This document shows, piece after piece, positions 60,080 through 64,000 of a stretch of DNA of 64,000 nucleotides. Location of the stretch: contig NZ_JAIOGQ010000001.1 of assembly GCF_019904135.1 (NCBI RefSeq), forward strand, positions 186,001-250,000. Direction: 5' to 3'. Each line of letters begins with the position of its first letter. Position 1 is the stretch's first letter. The stretch is from Paenibacillus caui (GTDB lineage: Bacteria; Bacillota; Bacilli; Paenibacillales; Paenibacillaceae). Under the pieces are notes generated by a model that saw only the letters and a program-made list of their open reading frames with translations, searched no databases and was not told the DNA's origin. A program made the position numbers and the translations under genes.

Positions 60080-60663
60080 TTACGCAAACACTTCGCCCAG
60101 GGTGTTCTCCACTTCCTTCAGCATTTCTTTGCGAGCCGCATCGCCCACGTAAGGAACGCTGCCGAAGAACAGATGCCCCACGGGCTCTATGCCGACAAAA
60201 TCAAAGATTCCGGTGTCGGATGTCAGCTTCATGCCGGCGGTCATGCCGATTTGGTCATAGATTTCGTTCGGGGTACCGTGCGTATTGATAATAAAGCCTT
60301 TTTTGCCAGCCAGCAGCTTCATGATGCCTTCTTCACCCAAAGCGTAAGCAAAGCCATACGAAAATACGCGGTCGATATAACCTTTCAGAATAGCCGGAAG
60401 ACCGGTCCACCAGATTGGATAAATCAATGTGATGGCATCCGCTCGGCAATATAGTCCTGTTCCGCTTTAATGTCCTGCGGCGTTTGGCCCGCTCTCAGGG
60501 CCGCCGTGTCTTCCGGCGTCAGCACAGGCTGGAACCCGAGGGCATATAAATCGCGGACCACAACTTCATGGCCATTTTGCCGAAGTGCCTTTACCGCAGT
60601 TTCCAAAATGGCATGATTAAAGCTTTCCGCATAGGGATGGGCATAAACGACAAGATGTTTCAT
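60080..60663 (-). pseudogene. NAD(P)H quinone reductase / flavodoxin-fold protein split by a one-base deletion
   Basis: The N-terminal part (MKHLVVYAHPYAESFNHAILETAVKAL..., flavodoxin-like FMN fold) ends early after AERMPSH. The C-terminal part continues in another frame with IYPIWWTGLPAILKGYIDRVFSYGFAY, the family signature. Adding one G near plus 60443 restores AEADAITLIYPIWW and a protein of about 195 residues. ATG 60663 follows GGAGGT. The intact enzyme would reduce quinones or azo dyes with NAD(P)H and FMN. It is next to a MarR regulator and carries a matching operator. Confidence 0.85.
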
Positions 60664-60709
60664 TTTCACTACCTCCATATATTTGGGAATAATTGGTTCA
60701 CAACTCTAT

Positions 60710-60729
60710 ATACATAGACATCTATGTAT
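60710..60729. promoter_or_regulatory. MarR-type operator before the quinone reductase gene
   Basis: ATACATAGACATCTATGTAT is a perfect 9-2-9 inverted repeat 47 bp before the ATG. A related palindrome lies before the MarR gene. Confidence 0.7.
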
Positions 60730-60743
60730 CATAGCGAAAAAAA

Positions 60744-61166
60744 TTAGAAGCTTCGCAGGATCCGGTCGAGCAAAGCTTCCAGCTGCTCTTGTTCGGTATT
60801 GTCCAACCCGCCGTACAGGGTCTTGTTTAATTTGTCTGAGACCTCGCGGAATACCGGCTCAAGCTGCCTCCCTTTCTCCGTAAGCATCACCCGGGTTACG
60901 CGGGTGTCCTCCTCCATCTTCGTTCTTTGCACATAGCCCAGCTTCACCAGCTTATCCACCAGAACCGTGACCGTCGGCTGCTTCCGGCGGATTTTGTGGG
61001 CCAGCTCCTTAACGGATAATCCGTCCTGCTGATACAGAAACGTGAGAATATCGCCATGGGACGGGACAATGTTGTCCACCCCGTGCTTGTGAAGCTCCGT
61101 CACAATCACTTGATTGGCGGCGTCTCTAATCTTGCTTATCATCGAGGCTGCGTTATTTTTGATCAT
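60744..61166 (-). CDS. MarR-family regulator
   Basis: A 140-residue winged-helix repressor (GLSVKELAHKIRRKQPTVTVLVDKLVKLGYVQRTKMEEDTRVTRVMLTEKG). It lies upstream of, and in the same direction as, the quinone reductase gene, 80 bp away. Both have related palindromes in front, so it probably represses itself and the reductase until an electrophile or quinone binds. No strong ribosome site precedes ATG 61166, and a later start is possible. Confidence 0.9.
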   Translation of the reverse strand: MIKNNAASMISKIRDAANQVIVTELHKHGVDNIVPSHGDILTFLYQQDGLSVKELAHKIRRKQPTVTVLVDKLVKLGYVQRTKMEEDTRVTRVMLTEKGRQLEPVFREVSDKLNKTLYGGLDNTEQEQLEALLDRILRSF

Positions 61167-61177
61167 AATTTTATTTT

Positions 61178-61193
61178 ACATAGATATCTATAT
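61178..61193. promoter_or_regulatory. MarR-type operator before the MarR gene
   Basis: ACATAGATATCTATAT, with the perfect palindrome ATAGATATCTAT inside, shares the ACATAGA...TCTAT pattern with the site at 60710-60729. It lies 12-27 bp before the ATG. Confidence 0.6.
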
Positions 61194-61356
61194 ATTTCAA
61201 GCTATTTTTTATAATGAGCATTTCGGGCAGGTGGTTAAAAGAATAGTATTTACTTAATTGTAACATTTTACTCTTATTATCTAGTTTATTATAAATAAAC
61301 ATACGCGAGCTTTAACTTGTTTTCCATTTAAAATCAGAGAAATTGGGGAACCGTTT

Positions 61357-61380
61357 GTGAAAAAATGAACGTTTTTTCAC
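61357..61380. promoter_or_regulatory. Inverted repeat in the leader of the DUF4097 lipoprotein gene
   Basis: GTGAAAAAA and TTTTTTCAC make a perfect 9-bp dyad around TGAACG, about 80 bp before the lipoprotein start. It may be an operator. The rest of 61194-61458 is AT-rich and shows no gene. Confidence 0.35.
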
Positions 61381-61458
61381 GTTTACCCCGTTATCTGAAA
61401 TTTTAAATGCATTTTTCTGCATTTCTAACAATCAACCCGGGAGGAGCTGCCGAATATC

Positions 61459-62223
61459 ATGCGAAAATTTCCGATTGTTCTAGTATGGGTGCTTATAATA
61501 ATCCTTTTAGGAGGATGCAGTATGTTTCAAAATGAATTTGTACGGAAGGAAACACAGACCCAAACGCTGGATGAAGTTAACGAACTCACGCTGATTAACG
61601 GAATGGGTGATATCAAAATCAGTCCAGGCAAGAATGGCGAAATAAGTGTCTTGGCTGTAAAAAGGGTGAGGACAAAGGATAGAGCCATAAAAAATGAAAT
61701 TATGGATAATATCCTTATTGAGCAGGAATTACAAAGAAATACGGTTTTGATTCATGCTGTTGCCAAGGATCATTCAGACTTATGGGAGTGGAAGCAAAAC
61801 CATTACCAATCTGTCAATATATCCGTTGACTATGAGGTGAAAATACCGCAAGGCGTTAAAGTTTATACCGTCCAAAACGGAATGGGCGATATCAAAATGG
61901 ATGACATTGAAGGAGCGGTTCAAATCCAAAATGATATGGGAGAAGTAAAGCTGTCGAAGGTTATTCTGGAGGGAGAATGCAGTGTTACAACAAATTTGGG
62001 AAATATAAATCTGAATGTAAGAAACATGGAGCAGGCCAATGCGATCCGGCTTGCATCGGATTTGGGAAATATCAACATAAAGGTTCCCGGCAAAGCGAGA
62101 TACAATCTTGAAACGAAGATTTCCAATGACGCTTCCAAGAAACAGACCGTAAGCGGAGGCGGCACAGATCTTACGGCTGTGGCGGATCTGGGCTTCATTA
62201 AAGTCAACGGCAAACGGCAGTAA
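61459..62223 (+). CDS. DUF4097 lipoprotein
   Basis: A 254-residue lipoprotein. The signal VLVWVLIIILLGGCSM has a lipobox ending in Cys 20. The mature part has repeated short beta turns with NGMGDIKI, NGMGDIKM, NDMGEVKL, TNLGNINL and SDLGNINIK, a DUF4097-type beta solenoid carrying a G(D/N)I repeat different from the SGN/DGN repeats of the DUF4097 protein at 33 kb. It has GGGAGGAG before ATG 61459. It stands alone, without PadR or HAAS genes. The role is unknown, probably in the envelope. Confidence 0.85.
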   Translation: MRKFPIVLVWVLIIILLGGCSMFQNEFVRKETQTQTLDEVNELTLINGMGDIKISPGKNGEISVLAVKRVRTKDRAIKNEIMDNILIEQELQRNTVLIHAVAKDHSDLWEWKQNHYQSVNISVDYEVKIPQGVKVYTVQNGMGDIKMDDIEGAVQIQNDMGEVKLSKVILEGECSVTTNLGNINLNVRNMEQANAIRLASDLGNINIKVPGKARYNLETKISNDASKKQTVSGGGTDLTAVADLGFIKVNGKRQ

Positions 62224-62384
62224 GTCGGTGCTAAATCAAGTATGTTAGCCCTAACGGTTGCATGAGGCAGCTGCGGTCATCGACGACCTTATGGGAAAAG
62301 ACAGCTGCCGGCCGCAAGGACCAGGGCCGTAAATTCATCTTCTGTTCGCTCCTCCTTTTACGGACACCATGATAAAATTTATTT

Positions 62385-62614
62385 ACTATATAAGTTGAAC
62401 AGCATAGAGAACGGAGAAGATGGATGGATTCTGAAGAAGCTAAAAGCTTTCTGCAAGAAAGCTGCTTCGTAAGCATAAGCTGCGTTCGCCTTTGCCCCCG
62501 GATTTCTCCCTACTTAGGCCAACTCAAAGAAATCCGGGGGGAACAGCGACCTTAAAGAACTATCCATCTTCGTAGCGACACATGATTCAATCATTTCTTC
62601 AACTTATTATATAG
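62385..62614. repeat. MITE-like palindromic element, copy B (inverted relative to copy A)
   Basis: Reverse complement of 57402-57630 over its whole length with few differences. Ends are TACTATATAAGTTGAAC and TTCAACTTATTATATAGTA, a longer terminal inverted repeat than in copy A. It has the same internal hairpin (AGAAATCCGGGGG). The remainder of 62224-62697 shows no gene. Confidence 0.85.
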
Positions 62615-62697
62615 TATTTACATTTTTTTCAGAGATCATTTACATATGAAATCAGACGAGCTCCATAACAATTCCATGACGGTCAGGAGGACTTCAC

Positions 62698-63231
62698 TTG
62701 AACAAAGCGTTGGTCATTATTGATGTACAGGAAGCCTTTTATACAATGCCTGAAAACTATCTGTACAAGAAGGAGGAACTTGCGGCCAATATCAACGAGT
62801 TGATCGCTGCGGCGCGTGCCTATCAAGTGCCTGTTATCTTCATCCAGCATACGGAATACGACTACCAGGGAGACGAGTTCTATGTGGATTCGCCGAGCTG
62901 GCACCTGTACCACGGACTGTCGAGAAGTGACGAGGACACGGTAGTCCGAAAAACAACGTGGGATTCGTTTCACGAAACCGAGCTTTCGGATGTGCTGAAG
63001 GAGAAATCGATCGAACAGCTTATTTTTGCCGGGGCACAAACTGAGTTCTGCTTGGATACTACGATTCGGGCAGCCTACAGCCTTGGCTACAAGAACAACA
63101 TCCTGGCGAAAGACAGCCACAGCACGCTGGACAACTCCGCTCTGCCCGCCTCCAAAATCATCGAGCATCATGAGACGGTCTGGAACGGCAGATTCGTAAC
63201 TATTCAGCATGTAAAGGATATTTTATTCTAA
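62698..63231 (+). CDS. Isochorismatase-family cysteine hydrolase
   Basis: A 177-residue hydrolase of the isochorismatase/nicotinamidase fold: catalytic Asp in ALVIIDVQEAFY, Lys in VVRKTTWDSF, and Cys in AGAQTEFCLDTTIRAAYSLGY, completing the triad. The cis-peptide region (GAQTEFC) is typical. TTG 62698 follows AGGAGG by seven bases. Substrates of the family include nicotinamide, carbamoylated amines and isochorismate; which one applies cannot be read. A terminator follows at 63280. Confidence 0.9.
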   Translation: MNKALVIIDVQEAFYTMPENYLYKKEELAANINELIAAARAYQVPVIFIQHTEYDYQGDEFYVDSPSWHLYHGLSRSDEDTVVRKTTWDSFHETELSDVLKEKSIEQLIFAGAQTEFCLDTTIRAAYSLGYKNNILAKDSHSTLDNSALPASKIIEHHETVWNGRFVTIQHVKDILF

Positions 63232-63279
63232 ATACCTTGCGTTCGCTCAAAGCATCTGAAATGATGGACGTGCATGACG

Positions 63280-63318
63280 AATAGGTCTCGCAGAAGTGGA
63301 CGAGACCTATTTCTTTTT
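63280..63318 (+). terminator. Terminator of the isochorismatase-family gene
   Basis: AATAGGTCTCG pairs perfectly with CGAGACCTATT (11 bp) and is followed by TCTTTTTC. Confidence 0.9.
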
Positions 63319-63346
63319 CTCTGAAAAAGGAAAGCAAAAGCAATGG

Positions 63347-63778
63347 TTACTCACGAGAACGAACCTGAGCGATAACGTCATCAAAGTCTTTTTGCTTATC
63401 TATCCCCATGGAAAGTGTGATAAGATAACCATCCGGATCCGTTAAAACAAGCTCTCGGGCATTCCAGGGACGGTCAACAGGACCTTCTATAATTACTGCG
63501 CCAGCCTTATTTGCTCTTTCCGAAATGGAGTCGATATCTTCTGCGTTTAAGTTAATAACGATCCCTTTACCATTAGCTTGCTGATCATTTTGAAAACCTG
63601 ACACCAGCATGAGGTCTTGATACTTCTCCCCTCTGATATGAGCCATTGTAATTTCCCCGTCATTACCGGGCAGCGTGAACACCGGTTCAAAATGGAGAAT
63701 CTCTTTGTACCAACTAAGCGATCGGCCCATATCACTCACAGAAAGTTTAACAAACAAAGGCATAGGGTAGAATTCCAT
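63347..63778 (-). CDS. VOC-family (glyoxalase/bleomycin-resistance-like) protein
   Basis: A 143-residue protein with two beta-alpha-beta-beta-beta units: PLFVKLSVSDMGRSLSWYKEILHFEPVF in the first and KGIVINLNAEDIDSISERANKAGAVII in the second, ending WNARELVLTDPDGYLITLS. ATG 63778 is used, 11 bases after GAGGAG; ATG 63811 lacks a ribosome site. The family includes dioxygenases, glyoxalases and drug-binding proteins, and metal-binding residues are not obvious here. Confidence 0.85.
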   Translation of the reverse strand: MEFYPMPLFVKLSVSDMGRSLSWYKEILHFEPVFTLPGNDGEITMAHIRGEKYQDLMLVSGFQNDQQANGKGIVINLNAEDIDSISERANKAGAVIIEGPVDRPWNARELVLTDPDGYLITLSMGIDKQKDFDDVIAQVRSRE

Positions 63779-63854
63779 AATACGATCATCTCCTCTAACT
63801 AAGATACGCAAAATATAAACGATTACGTAACGTTAGAGTCAAATGTTTATTATG

Positions 63855-64000
63855 TCACTGGAACTGCCAGCAGCTTAAGCTCAAATTGCCGTATTGGTAG
63901 CTGCGGTGCAGCAGCTTCGCCTGGCGGTTCGAGTCGCCTGTCCCCATCGCGAGCAGCAAAGGAATAAAATGCTCACTGGTCGGAACGGCTTCTTTGGCAT
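63855..64000 (-). CDS. Extradiol dioxygenase (LigB/DODA family), C-terminal fragment at window edge
   Basis: The frame on the minus strand from the window edge to TGA at 63855-63857 reads AKEAVPTSEHFIPLLLAMGTG and ends LSLSCWQFQ. The PT-EHF-PLL segment with its histidine and the LS(M/C)xxxxF end are typical of class III extradiol ring-cleavage enzymes of the 4,5-DOPA dioxygenase type. The rest lies beyond the window. Confidence 0.7.
   Translation of the reverse strand, partial: AKEAVPTSEHFIPLLLAMGTGDSNRQAKLLHRSYQYGNLSLSCWQFQ

Noticed and set aside
1-64000. CRISPR arrays, tRNA or rRNA genes, integrase-att islands, prophage
   Set aside because: No regularly spaced repeats, tRNA-like cloverleafs, rRNA segments or phage structural genes were recognised on either strand.

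Overview
The window looks like a chromosomal segment of a moderately GC-rich Gram-positive Bacillota, most likely Paenibacillus or a close relative. I infer this from strong AGGAGG-type ribosome binding sites, frequent TTG and GTG starts, sigma-A promoters with 17-18 bp spacers, lipoprotein signal peptides, Bacillus-type Fur, FapR and Rex/Fnr-like operators, and protein types such as YjdF, paired CrcB, YfiB/YfiC-like ABC exporters and a YwqA/YwqB-like SNF2/SWIM pair. No rRNA, tRNA, CRISPR array or prophage was seen.

Layout. 1-5.6 kb: 3' part of an RND efflux pump, a TorD-type chaperone, MobA, an MFS permease and a YfcE-type phosphoesterase. 5.7-13.8 kb: glutaminyl-tRNA synthetase, two acetyltransferases, an MFS permease, a cytoplasmic molybdopterin formate-dehydrogenase-like enzyme, a formate/nitrite channel and a PAP2 phosphatase. 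MobA, the TorD-like chaperone, the oxidoreductase and the channel form a plausible dispersed formate/molybdenum module. 13.9-17.0 kb: an NADH oxidase whose promoter carries three TGTGA-N6-TCACA-type operators, and a GH18-type protein. 17.05-18.9 kb: a small AT-rich insert flanked by 106-bp direct repeats. It carries a secreted beta-rich protein, a small membrane protein and a transposase remnant. 19-25.9 kb: YjdF with a structured leader that can hide its ribosome binding site, a Fur-controlled siderophore uptake operon, and a VanY-type carboxypeptidase. 26-33.9 kb: a DEAD-box helicase, a HEM4-domain protein beside a winged-helix regulator and a Fur-family regulator, an FAD/Rieske oxidoreductase, and a PadR-HAAS-DUF4097 envelope module. 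33.9-36.5 kb: an AT-rich accessory patch with an AviRa-like rRNA methyltransferase coupled to a ParB-like protein, transposase and AraC debris, and an HExxH protein. 36.7-47 kb: an ABC-F protein behind a possible attenuator, AlkA, ThyX, a MarR-controlled heterodimeric ABC exporter, and a two-component system. 47-52.4 kb: an alkyltransferase-like protein and the SWIM/SNF2 pair. 52.4-56.5 kb: an AT-rich ABC transporter operon with three permease genes. 56.6-64 kb: a CrcB pair, a regulator divergent from a FapR-boxed FabF-like synthase, a MarR-controlled quinone reductase, a DUF4097 lipoprotein, an isochorismatase-family enzyme, a VOC protein and the end of an extradiol dioxygenase. Two inverted copies of a 229-bp palindromic element sit at 57.4 and 62.4 kb.

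At least five reading frames are interrupted by one-base shifts, nearly all in short homopolymers. This suggests either indel errors in the assembly or recent decay, and the affected genes should be read with that in mind. All family assignments come from reading the sequence; no database search was run.
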